In this document: positions 16,357 through 24,526 of the stretch, in pieces
How the letters are laid out: the number at the start of each line of letters is the position of its first letter
Numbering within the stretch: position 1 is the stretch's first letter
Assembly (NCBI GenBank): GCA_963974675.1
Contig: CAXBDQ010000024.1
Span: 1 to 29,698, forward strand
From: Porticoccus sp963974675
Lineage (GTDB): Bacteria; Pseudomonadota; Gammaproteobacteria; Pseudomonadales; Porticoccaceae
Reading direction: 5' to 3'
DNA: 29,698 bases
Translations under genes and position numbers: made by a program
Notes under the pieces: model-generated
The model's input: only the letters and a program-made list of their open reading frames with translations
Told to the model about the DNA's origin: nothing
Database searches by the model: none

Positions 16357-18216
16357 CTAGTCAACCTGTGCTAAAAGTCCGTTAATTTCATTTAATAAAT
16401 TATTGTAGTCTGGCGTATCATGTGCAGCGTAATTAAAATTTTTGAATAATCCGGTTAACCGAGTGAAGTAATTTCGCGCTGAGTCTTTATCCTTGAAGTT
16501 ATAATTGCGGTTAACGATGTCGTAAATTTTATTAAATGTAAATCGCTGACGCTCTAGTGGCACGGAAGCATCAACGCTATCAAATGCATCCTGTTGAATG
16601 TAGACCATATCGACAAAGTATGCTTTTTGATGCGTAACAAAATCATCTAAAACCACACCTTCCTCACCGGTAACCTGCATCATTTGAACAATCTCGTCGC
16701 CACGAGCAAGCAAGTCCTGCATCTCTTGAACTCGCATAGTCCATCCCTCCTCCACATGTTTATCAAACCAGGGTTCCAGCTGACTTGAATAACGTGACCA
16801 GGATGTTAGTGGGTCAATAGCAGGATAAAAACGTTTGTAAGCGCGATCAGCAGAGAGCCCTAAAAAACACTTAACAGTCGCCAGTGTTGACTGAGTCACC
16901 GGCTCGTCAAAATTACCTCCGGCAGGGGAAACTGTTCCTATCATGGTTAAACTGCCCACAGAACCGTCATTGGTTTGAATGACACCCGCACGTTCATAAA
17001 TACTTTTGATCGATGATTCCAGATAGGCCGGGAAACCCTCTTCGCCAGGAATTTCTTCCAAACGACCGGAGGTTTCACGCATCGCTTGTGCCCAGCGTGA
17101 AGTTGAATCGGCAATCAGTAAAACTTCATAACCCATTTGCCGATAGTATTCTCCAAGCGCGACCCCAGTGTAAATCGAGGCTTCGCGTGCCGCCACTGGC
17201 ATTGAGGAGGTGTTGCAGATGATGATCGTGCGATCCATTAAAGTGCCACCCGTTTTTGGGTCGGATAGCTGTGGAAACTCATGGATCGTCTCAACCACTT
17301 CGCCCGCCCGCTCACCACAGGCAACAATAATCACGATATCTACTGACGAATGCCGCGAGATAAGATTTTGTAACACGGTTTTTCCCGCACCAAAAGGCCC
17401 GGGAATACAGGCTGTACCACCTCGTGCAATAGGGAAGAAGGTATCAATCAATCGTTGCGTGGTCATCAACGGTTCGGAGGGATATATCCGGCGAGATAAA
17501 TTGCGCTTGAGTAGCCCTCTGGGCATTATTTTACGCACAGGCCATTTCTGTGACAGAGCGATCGGGTGTTCCCTACCCAGCGTGTCTTCAAGCCGCGCTA
17601 CACGCTCGTGAACATCAACATTTCCCTCTTGGATCCAGGCGACATTAAACTCTCCTAACCACCCAAACGGTACCATGATTTTGTGGGTGAACCGCCCTTC
17701 CATAACCGTACCCAAGGTGTCACCCGCAACGACCTTAGCACCACTTTTAACCGTGGGGACAAAGGACCATTTTTTTGTTGTGTCCAGCGCCGGCACATCA
17801 ACACCACGCGGGAGAAATATTCCAAACTGTTGGGCAATTTTTGCTAATGGCGCCTGGAGTCCGTCATACACCTGCCCCAACAAGCCCGGCCCCAGTTCTA
17901 CTGACAGCATTTCATTGCTCTGTTCTACTGCATCCCCTACAGCAACACCTCGCGTGCTCTCAAAAACCTGGGCATCGGCGGTTTTGCCACGAATACGAAG
18001 CACCTCGGCCTTTAACCATTCTTGCTCTCCACGCTCGTTTAACTGACTGGGGCAAATATAGACAATTTCGTTTTTTACCAATGCAGCCTGTTTATTATCA
18101 GCTCCGTTCAGCACTTCAATCTCCACCAAATCATCCTGCACAGCTACCACTCGGGCAGTAGTTGGTTGTCGGGATGGAAATAATTGAGCTTGAGAATTAT
18201 TCGTGTTCTTAGTCAT
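16357..18216 (-). CDS. ntpA: A/V-type ATPase catalytic subunit A
   Basis: Catalytic nucleotide-binding subunit of the rotary head. The 619-aa product is close to the usual 580-600. It has an N-terminal beta-barrel, the A-type bulge domain (about 115-200), Walker A GPFGAGKT (273-280), the catalytic-glutamate segment ACGERAGE, Walker B EVLLIADSTSRWAQAMRE, and a helical C-terminal domain. The A-specific insert separates it from F-type beta. It is the last gene of the operon, although A normally precedes B; 42 bases separate it from the DUF2764 gene. AAGGA lies 8 bases before the ATG. No terminator is visible after it, only a direct repeat and the IS6-type element. Confidence 0.95.
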   Translation of the reverse strand: MTKNTNNSQAQLFPSRQPTTARVVAVQDDLVEIEVLNGADNKQAALVKNEIVYICPSQLNERGEQEWLKAEVLRIRGKTADAQVFESTRGVAVGDAVEQSNEMLSVELGPGLLGQVYDGLQAPLAKIAQQFGIFLPRGVDVPALDTTKKWSFVPTVKSGAKVVAGDTLGTVMEGRFTHKIMVPFGWLGEFNVAWIQEGNVDVHERVARLEDTLGREHPIALSQKWPVRKIMPRGLLKRNLSRRIYPSEPLMTTQRLIDTFFPIARGGTACIPGPFGAGKTVLQNLISRHSSVDIVIIVACGERAGEVVETIHEFPQLSDPKTGGTLMDRTIIICNTSSMPVAAREASIYTGVALGEYYRQMGYEVLLIADSTSRWAQAMRETSGRLEEIPGEEGFPAYLESSIKSIYERAGVIQTNDGSVGSLTMIGTVSPAGGNFDEPVTQSTLATVKCFLGLSADRAYKRFYPAIDPLTSWSRYSSQLEPWFDKHVEEGWTMRVQEMQDLLARGDEIVQMMQVTGEEGVVLDDFVTHQKAYFVDMVYIQQDAFDSVDASVPLERQRFTFNKIYDIVNRNYNFKDKDSARNYFTRLTGLFKNFNYAAHDTPDYNNLLNEINGLLAQVD

Positions 18217-18258
18217 TACCTAGTCCTTGAAAAACAGCTTTTAATAAATGTATTTTCA

Positions 18259-18963
18259 TTAATGATGATGAGCAGGGAGGGGGTCGGTAAATAGCGTTGC
18301 GTAGTCTCCCAGACCAACCGAGGTCAGATCGCCGAATCGCTTTGCCGCCGCGTCGGCATTGTGACGTGTCAATCTATCAACAATATTCCATTTGAGAACA
18401 TAGATAACTACGGCTTCGATATTGAACGCATGCAAATACTCATTGCGTTGTAAGTGTTGATAAGACTGTTCAAGTAACAGTGTCTCAAGCCCATTCACAT
18501 CAGCCTCACTCATTTTTTTGTCCGCCTCACCCAGCCAGGGAAAGACACCTTCCAGACGAAACGTGGGTTCCGTCCAATGACGTTCGATGTGGTTAACCCA
18601 TCGCCCCCATCCCCATTCGATGTTTGTGGGTGGGTCCTCACCTCGCGAGCGACGACGCAAGGCAGCAATACAGGTCCGCAACTCAAGGCGATGGCAAACA
18701 ATCGCACGCAAAACTTCATTACTAATTAAAGACAGTGCGAGTTGGGCGCGCTGTATAACCTCAGCCTCCGAAACGCCAATCGGAAATTGGCGCCAATCAA
18801 CGGCATTCTCAACTACTCTCAGGGTATTTGCATCTTCATCCGTCAACACTCTCAGACGTTGCTCAAGCCTGATCCGTGATAATGGTGCACGCTTGGCCAA
18901 TAACAAAGCTTCCGTGCTGGGCAAGCTCGTTATTAACATGACGTACGCGTCAGCTTCACTCAT
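18259..18963 (-). CDS. DUF2764 family protein of A/V-ATPase operons (probable C-like subunit)
   Basis: A 234-aa protein of the DUF2764 family, found between the E and A genes in Chlamydia- and spirochaete-type A/V-ATPase operons that have no recognisable C subunit. It is thought to stand in for subunit C (the d-like socket linking the central shaft to the membrane ring), but that is inference from context. The protein is helical, with a Trp-rich centre (IEWGWGRWVNHIERHW) and the segment LKWNIVDRLTRHNADAA near the end. It ends in PLPAHHH. It begins 4 bases after the E stop, so the two are translated together. Confidence 0.8.
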   Translation of the reverse strand: MSEADAYVMLITSLPSTEALLLAKRAPLSRIRLEQRLRVLTDEDANTLRVVENAVDWRQFPIGVSEAEVIQRAQLALSLISNEVLRAIVCHRLELRTCIAALRRRSRGEDPPTNIEWGWGRWVNHIERHWTEPTFRLEGVFPWLGEADKKMSEADVNGLETLLLEQSYQHLQRNEYLHAFNIEAVVIYVLKWNIVDRLTRHNADAAAKRFGDLTSVGLGDYATLFTDPLPAHHH

Positions 18964-18967
18964 CAGA

Positions 18968-19660
18968 TTATTTCACCACACCTTCTAGAATGGCCCGAAA
19001 ACGGGGCTGAAGGTGTTGCAATAATAACTGCGCCACCGTCTGCTCTGTTAAATCGATAACAACGTTTGTGTCATTAAGCTGTACCCGAATGCCACGGGGC
19101 ATATCAGCAGAGACTGCAAAGCTAATACCTTCTTGCAACATCTCACGGGTTAAGCCAAACACAAACTCAGTTAACGGACCTTCTTGCAGTGCCTCAGGAT
19201 TAGAGCGTAATTCTTCCAGGCCAATAACAGTCTCGGGTAAAATAAACTCCACACTGCCCACTTTACCCATATTGATATCGTCACGTGCACGAGCAGCCAG
19301 CTCCAATATCATCTGTTTTAGTACTTGCGGGTCTTGTAGCTGGTGTGATACCAGCCGCTTTACATCCGCGCCGAATCCTTCTGTAAGTGTTGCTTTCATG
19401 TCCAACACCATGTCTCGCATGGCTGTTTTTAGCGCTGCAATACCCGCGTCACGAAAAGCCTCGGCTTCCTTGCGTGCAACCTCTAAGCGCTGGTGAGCGT
19501 CGGCATTTGCCTTTTCGAGAATGTGTTTAGCTTCGTGCCGGGCGTCAGCAAGAATTGTTTTGGCTTCATTGAGACCTGCCGTAACGCCCTCTTCACGCAA
19601 CCGGGCGACTAGCTCGTCAACCCCACTGGCTAACCGCTGCTCCTCACTAACCTGACTCAT
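18968..19660 (-). CDS. ntpE: A/V-type ATPase peripheral-stalk subunit E
   Basis: A 230-aa stator protein. A long N-terminal charged helix (VDELVARLREEG through about residue 100, with alternating Ala/Glu/Lys such as EAKTILADARHEAKHILEKA) forms the stalk coiled coil. A globular C-terminal domain (about 120-225) binds the A/B head. The start ATG overlaps the K stop as ATGA, with GAAGG just upstream. Homology is weak, as is usual for E; the call rests on the coiled-coil pattern, size and position before the DUF2764 gene. Confidence 0.85.
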   Translation of the reverse strand: MSQVSEEQRLASGVDELVARLREEGVTAGLNEAKTILADARHEAKHILEKANADAHQRLEVARKEAEAFRDAGIAALKTAMRDMVLDMKATLTEGFGADVKRLVSHQLQDPQVLKQMILELAARARDDINMGKVGSVEFILPETVIGLEELRSNPEALQEGPLTEFVFGLTREMLQEGISFAVSADMPRGIRVQLNDTNVVIDLTEQTVAQLLLQHLQPRFRAILEGVVK

Positions 19661-20112
19661 CCTTCTACTCCCGGTATACCGGCACTAACAACCAGTGCAA
19701 AAACGAAAGCGAAAACAGCGAATCCTTCAATAATTGCAGCCGGAGCCAGTGACAAACCAAAGATCTCTGGTTTTTCTTTAGCGGCGTTAATGGCTGATGC
19801 ACAGGCACGGCCTTGCCAGATCCCACAGTACAGCAACGCGATACCCACCAATAAACCCACGCCAAAAAGCCCCCCGGCATTTGCCGGTGTAACAACGCGG
19901 TTTAACGTGAACATGATCACTATTCCGTAGATAACAAACGTGGAAGGAAACGCCGATACACCGATGTATCGGCCATAACCACTTTCTGTTTCCAACATGG
20001 CGCCAATACTCGATTGCCCTGCGATAGCACAGCCAATGGCACTGGCTACCGTTCCTAAGGCCATCGGAGCAAAGATACCTATCCACCCGAGAGCAATAAC
20101 GAATTCATTCAC
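19657..20112 (-). CDS. ntpK: A/V-type ATPase rotor-ring subunit K
   Basis: The membrane ring subunit, 151 aa with four helices in two hairpins, the doubled form of the F-type c subunit. Only the second hairpin has the ion-carrying acid: E129 in AAIIEGFAVF. Q100 in GIWQGR and T58 in FPSTF line up with Na+-site residues of Enterococcus NtpK, but the neighbouring glutamine is F59 here. The start is GTG, read from GTGA overlapping the subunit I stop, with a near-perfect AAGGAGG 7 bases upstream; no in-frame ATG is near. High expression relative to its neighbours would fit the ring's many copies. Confidence 0.93.
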   Translation of the reverse strand: MNEFVIALGWIGIFAPMALGTVASAIGCAIAGQSSIGAMLETESGYGRYIGVSAFPSTFVIYGIVIMFTLNRVVTPANAGGLFGVGLLVGIALLYCGIWQGRACASAINAAKEKPEIFGLSLAPAAIIEGFAVFAFVFALVVSAGIPGVEG

Positions 20113-21905
20113 AGTGTTACCTCCTTTTTAGCAAATTTTTGAAAAACAATGCCTTCATCTGATAATCCCCAATTGTAAAATTCAATAAAGTTCAATCTCA
20201 ATCCATGCACAACACCACTCATCAAGGTTAATCCCAAATTGAGCAAATGACCGACAACGAGAATGAGTATCGCCGCCAACAACCCCAAACCCGGTGATGT
20301 TTCCATAACATTCTTTGCAAGATCGTTAAATGTCACAGCCAAAGAACTGCTAGCTAACCCCAGTGCAAATAGGCGCATATAACTCAGCACATCACCGAAT
20401 GCATTCATCAATCCCTTAAGATTAAACAATCCTTCAGCGATCCGCCGCAGATAGTCGGAATTCTTATTCAGCTTACGTTCGCTGCTAAACAAGACAATCA
20501 AAATTATTCCGCTAACCAGCAACAATAACCCCATTGATCGCCAATCGCTTGCCTGTTCAGACAGCCACAACAATAAGCCTCCGGCAATAACAGAAATCCA
20601 ACCAAGTTTTGACAACGCAAATAGCTTAAATCGATTAACGTACGCAGCCATAATGTTCGCAATACCGATATGCATCACACCAATAGCAATGGACAAGCGC
20701 ATCATATTATCGAAGTCACGTAGGTTTAAAATGTGTAGCTGTCCCAGCACCGACCCAGACGGTGGACTGATACCAAAATAGCTTCCTACCATCACGCCGT
20801 AGATCACGGTGCAGCCAAATAAAGACAACGCGAGCAATCGATACGATGAACCTTTTTTCGTACCTCCCAGTTTGCGCCAGAAAGAGAATAAACCCGCTAA
20901 TAACACAAGGCCATAACCGGCATCAGCTAATATCATCGCAAAGAAAATTGAGAACGATGCAAATAGCAACAGTGTTGGATCCCAGCTCTGATAACCGGGC
21001 ACTTGGTAAAACAAAGCAAGATCAACCCCGGCATCCATTTGCTCAGGTTGTTCTATAAGGGTAGGCGGATTATCGCTGGGGTCTGGGTCTTCGATCAGGC
21101 ATACGAGTCCAGAGTCTCTGGCGTAAGTCTCAACCGCCTCAAACTCATTGATAGACACCCAACCCTGGATGGCGACCAAAGCGTCATCGTCACGTGTTTG
21201 CTGTGCCGCATAATCCAAGGCAGCCATATTATCCACCTCGGCCAGATGGATGCTTAACAGGTAAATATAACGGGTATGCGCCTGGCGCTGCGCCATTAAG
21301 TCTTCGAGTTGAATTTCCGCGTCTGCGAGTTGTACACGCAATTCACCCAAGCTTAAGGCGCCCACATGCGTGCGTGGAACCGGTAATAAATTCCCAGCAG
21401 GTTCTTGTTTTGCGATTATCACCAAATAGGCAAAGCGGTGATCCTTACGGACTACCTGCCACGGTAATGCCAACGAACCCAGTACTTTGATTTTTGCAAG
21501 TGGCAAAACATAGAACCACAATCTTAATCCCGCCAGCTCCTCGAGGGGAGGAAATTCGATATCCCCCCATGGTTCGATCGCAGTGCATCGATGACGCAAA
21601 AATTCCAGATGATCTGTTGTATCACGTAACTGTTGTTTTAGATCAAGTATCTGTTGAACCTGTTGTTCAACATCAAAACTTGTGTCGCGAACCAGTTGCT
21701 TTCGCCGCTGGCTAACATCCTTGATAAAACGCAATGCTTTATAAGCATTATCCGCCCGTGGCAATGTCATTTTTTTCCGCACTGTTTCCGATGCGCGTAA
21801 GCTCAGCAAGTGCATACAACCCATATTTTGTAGATTTTCCAGCAATGTTTGTTTTTCTTTTTGCAATCCGATCAGTGTCATTTTTTTAAGTCTTTCAATA
21901 CTCAT
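20109..21905 (-). CDS. ntpI: A/V-type ATPase membrane subunit I (a-type)
   Basis: The stator membrane subunit (598 aa) provides the two ion half-channels beside the K ring. The N-terminal 300 residues are cytosolic with long coiled coils (LLENLQNMGCMHLL; VQQILDLKQQLRDTTDHLEF), and the C-terminal half has about seven transmembrane helices. The essential arginine is R511 in LSYMRLFALGLASSSLA. The VGHLLNLGLTLMSGVVHGLRLNF segment closes the channel, as in all a/I subunits. It is slightly shorter than the typical 640-660. The start overlaps the D stop as ATGA. Confidence 0.95.
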   Translation of the reverse strand: MSIERLKKMTLIGLQKEKQTLLENLQNMGCMHLLSLRASETVRKKMTLPRADNAYKALRFIKDVSQRRKQLVRDTSFDVEQQVQQILDLKQQLRDTTDHLEFLRHRCTAIEPWGDIEFPPLEELAGLRLWFYVLPLAKIKVLGSLALPWQVVRKDHRFAYLVIIAKQEPAGNLLPVPRTHVGALSLGELRVQLADAEIQLEDLMAQRQAHTRYIYLLSIHLAEVDNMAALDYAAQQTRDDDALVAIQGWVSINEFEAVETYARDSGLVCLIEDPDPSDNPPTLIEQPEQMDAGVDLALFYQVPGYQSWDPTLLLFASFSIFFAMILADAGYGLVLLAGLFSFWRKLGGTKKGSSYRLLALSLFGCTVIYGVMVGSYFGISPPSGSVLGQLHILNLRDFDNMMRLSIAIGVMHIGIANIMAAYVNRFKLFALSKLGWISVIAGGLLLWLSEQASDWRSMGLLLLVSGIILIVLFSSERKLNKNSDYLRRIAEGLFNLKGLMNAFGDVLSYMRLFALGLASSSLAVTFNDLAKNVMETSPGLGLLAAILILVVGHLLNLGLTLMSGVVHGLRLNFIEFYNWGLSDEGIVFQKFAKKEVTL

Positions 21906-22507
21906 CGCAACCTCTCGACGCTATGTCTGCGTTTAGCTATTTTTGATCGAACAACTGCCGCCATTTGTCCATCTGAAAGGTAAATTTTAATCCGCTTGAT
22001 ATTGGATTGAGTATTTGGAATCAATACTTTTTCAAACAGGTTAATGCGCTGGTTAATAATTTTTGTCGCTTCAGTTAATAAATGAAGTCGCCGCTTAAAT
22101 ACCTGTACACTAACTTGTAACTCAATCATCTCTTGAAGCATTGAAGTGACATTATCCACCCAGTGGGGCTTAGCCAATAAGGCATAAGGTTGCACCTGAA
22201 TGTCAATACGATCCAGATAAGGTAGATGCGTGCCGACCAAATTCTGCGTACCCAGTTGCACCTCAGTAACTTTTACCAATTCAGATAAATCGACATCAAG
22301 GTTGGCAAGCATAGGAATTTTCTCGCCGACTAGCGCTTGAAAACGCTCAATCTGTTGAGTTACTTGAACAAGCACACGGTCTGCATTCGCTCGCTCTGCC
22401 ATCAACTGACGCCGTTTTAGATCCAACGATGGTAAAAAACGTTGGTAGATTTTCAGATTTTTTGTCTCAGCTGCCAACGATGACTTATTGAGTTGCAACC
22501 TTGCCAT
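21902..22507 (-). CDS. ntpD: A/V-type ATPase central-shaft subunit D
   Basis: The rotor shaft, equivalent to F-type gamma: 201 aa of two long antiparallel helices (residues about 1-70, LDLKRRQLMAERANADRVL, and 125-195) with a short region between, ending in a basic tail (KIAKRRHSVERLR). The start MARLQLNKSS has a strong AGGAGG 6 bases before it and overlaps the end of the B gene by 23 bases; a start five codons earlier is possible. Overlap and ribosome site imply coupled translation with B. Confidence 0.93.
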   Translation of the reverse strand: MARLQLNKSSLAAETKNLKIYQRFLPSLDLKRRQLMAERANADRVLVQVTQQIERFQALVGEKIPMLANLDVDLSELVKVTEVQLGTQNLVGTHLPYLDRIDIQVQPYALLAKPHWVDNVTSMLQEMIELQVSVQVFKRRLHLLTEATKIINQRINLFEKVLIPNTQSNIKRIKIYLSDGQMAAVVRSKIAKRRHSVERLR

Positions 22508-23888
22508 TGCCTGCCTCCTCAAGTTGTCTGATGGCTACCAGTGATGGAACATCTTTGGGGAAGTACTTGTCGATCAAGTGCTGTTTCATCAGTAGTTGCT
22601 GCGTATCAAAACACTGCGCAAGTGTATGCCAGCAAAGATCCAATGCTTCTTCCAACGGTAAACTTACCTCGATAACCATAAAGCGCTTGCGAAAAAGATC
22701 CGCAAACGTTAACAGCTGCTGGTCAAAATCTGACAGATCAAAAGCCATTGCCTGCTTTTGTTCAGCATCGCAGGCGGCTGAGTAAAAACGGATCATGGTG
22801 TTCATAATTTGATTGTGGTCTTCACGGGTGGCCTCCCCGATAACGTTTTGTTTTAAGCGCGAAAGAGAGCCAAAGGGATCAAGGACACCGTCGTGTAGAT
22901 AGAATTGCCCTTCGGTGATGTAACCCGTATTGTCGGGTACTGGGTGAGTCACATCCCCTCCCGGCATAGTGGTCACTGCTAGAATGGTCACCGACCCACC
23001 CTTTGAGTAATCACAGGCCTTCTCGTATCGACGCGCAAGCTGGGAGTAAAGATCACCCATATAGCCTCGATTGGATGGTACACGCTCCATGGAAATACCC
23101 ACTTCCTTTAAGGCATCGGCATAGGCCGTCATGTCGGTTAACAACACTAGTACACGTTTACCCTCCTCAACGGCAAAACGTTCGGCAACAGCTAGCGCCA
23201 TATCAGGCACCAATAATCTTTCCGCAATAGGGTCTGAAGCCTGATTAACGAACATCACTGTGCGAGAAAAAACGCCTGCATCTTCAAACGTCGTACGAAA
23301 GGTGTGATAGTCATCAAAAATAAGCCCCAGGCCAGCAAAAACAACAATATCAGCGTCGGCTTGTATCCCGATACGCGCCAAAAATGGATTAAAGGGTTCA
23401 CCAGAAACAGAAAAAATGGGAATTTTCTGACTCTCTACCAGACAATTGAAGATATCAATCATTGGCACATCGGTGCGGATCATTTTCTTAGGTACAATGC
23501 GCTCGCAAGGATTAACCGAAGGACCACCAATAGTAATTCGTGTGTCTAGGTTAAGAGAAGGACCATTATCGATCGCATTGCCTGTGCCATCAAACACCCG
23601 ACCCAAAATATTCGAGGAATAGGTTACCTGCATAGGGTGACCAAGAAACGCTACACTGGAATCAGTAGAAACACCTTTGGTGCCGCTAAATATCTGTAAG
23701 GACACCTCTTCTCGATCAATATTAATCACTTGCGCCAGCGACTGTTCACCGTCTCTATGCTCCAATATTGCCAGGTCCCCATAACGAACGGTGACATCGT
23801 GTTGATCACTAGAGGGAGAAACCTGCACTTTTATCAGGTCACCGACTATCTCCAGGATTTTGGTGTAACGCCTTAGTGTTTTTATCAC
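22485..23888 (-). CDS. ntpB: A/V-type ATPase regulatory subunit B
   Basis: The non-catalytic nucleotide-binding subunit that alternates with A in the hexameric head. Signatures are YTKILEIVGDLIKVQ, LGHPMQVTYSSNILGRVFDG, PMIDIFNCLVESQKIPIFS (no P-loop lysine, as expected for B), LLTDMTAYADALKEVG, RGYMGDLYSQLARRYE and MPGGDVTHPVPDNTGYITEGQ. I chose the GTG start at 23888 (467 aa) because AGGAG lies 9 bases upstream; a TTG at 23921 would add 11 residues. An ATG after GAGGAAATGTTAC (about 23932) is out of frame. It is the first gene of the operon; its upstream side is IS6-type sequence. Confidence 0.93.
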   Translation of the reverse strand: MIKTLRRYTKILEIVGDLIKVQVSPSSDQHDVTVRYGDLAILEHRDGEQSLAQVINIDREEVSLQIFSGTKGVSTDSSVAFLGHPMQVTYSSNILGRVFDGTGNAIDNGPSLNLDTRITIGGPSVNPCERIVPKKMIRTDVPMIDIFNCLVESQKIPIFSVSGEPFNPFLARIGIQADADIVVFAGLGLIFDDYHTFRTTFEDAGVFSRTVMFVNQASDPIAERLLVPDMALAVAERFAVEEGKRVLVLLTDMTAYADALKEVGISMERVPSNRGYMGDLYSQLARRYEKACDYSKGGSVTILAVTTMPGGDVTHPVPDNTGYITEGQFYLHDGVLDPFGSLSRLKQNVIGEATREDHNQIMNTMIRFYSAACDAEQKQAMAFDLSDFDQQLLTFADLFRKRFMVIEVSLPLEEALDLCWHTLAQCFDTQQLLMKQHLIDKYFPKDVPSLVAIRQLEEAGNGKVATQ

Positions 23889-23954
23889 CTCGTCTCGCTC
23901 CTCTGTGAGTGATTGGGACAACTATATTTATCATGTAACATTTCCTCCCTAGGC

Positions 23955-24240
23955 TGAGGGGTAACCGCTTTCTCTACCAACACCCCTTTGTGACTTTGAA
24001 GTAATCGCATAAAGAACCTTTTGGCGGCGGTGCCATCACTGCCGCGATTGTAGATAAACATCGACAACCTCACCGTCTTGGTCTACCGCACGCCGGAGAT
24101 AATGTTGCTTGCCGTTGATTTTTACGAACACTTCATCAAGATGAAACATGTCACCGTATCCCCGGTGCCTCTGTATTAAGCAACGAACGTATTTGGTACC
24201 AAATTTGTTCACCATAAGTGAATGGACTCCTCGCTGACAG
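23955..24240 (-). pseudogene. IS6-type transposase remnant, central part, frameshifted
   Basis: Three frames in order give VSEESIHLW, then RHRGYGDMFHLDEVFVKING and QHYLRRAVDQDGEVVDVYL, then GTAAKRFFMRLLQSHKG. This is the end of the DNA-binding region and the first two-thirds of the DDE domain, with both conserved aspartates but not the glutamate. No terminal repeat is seen. It carries just the part missing from the element at 15897-16273. It ends about 70 bases before the B-subunit gene. Confidence 0.8.
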
Positions 24241-24526
24241 CAACCCCAAGGCTCATGGCAGCCATTGTCTTTTACATTCTGATCGACAAATTTGTAATAG
24301 CCTTCTTTGAAATGAGTCCACCCGTCATGGGAAATATCGCATTGATACTTCCTGACAATTTCTTCAATTTCGTCCAACTACCGTTTCGATGCGTCATAGT
24401 CAACATTCAACAAGCTTTTCGAAGCATTAATCGAGACAGCATCTACGTCCAACAGCTAATCAATTTCTTGTACGATCGGTTGGTGGTTGTCATGTACGGG
24501 ACCTTCTAATCTCAAATGCCGTATCA
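24241..24526 (-). pseudogene. Remnant of a small protein, possibly HMA-like metal-binding
   Basis: One minus-strand frame, interrupted by TAG at 24456-24458 and 24378-24380, reads VSINASKSLLNVDYDASK, then LDEIEEIVRKYQCDIS, then HDGWTHFKEGYYKFVDQNVK and HEPWGCC. The beta-alpha-beta rhythm (VxVNxxxxxLxVxYD, then LDEIxxxVxxxxYxC) resembles the second half of a heavy-metal-associated (HMA) fold. The usual Cys-x2-Cys is not visible, so the assignment is tentative. It lies directly after the DUF3141 stop and runs into the IS6-type fragment. Confidence 0.35.

Noticed and set aside
23919..23934. ATG with a strong GAGGAAA site as the B-subunit start
   Set aside because: It is out of frame with the B subunit and opens only a short frame that ends about 45 bases later.
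24222..24509. 95-codon plus-strand frame beside the IS6-type remnant
   Set aside because: It resembles nothing and is antisense to stretches with better protein similarity.
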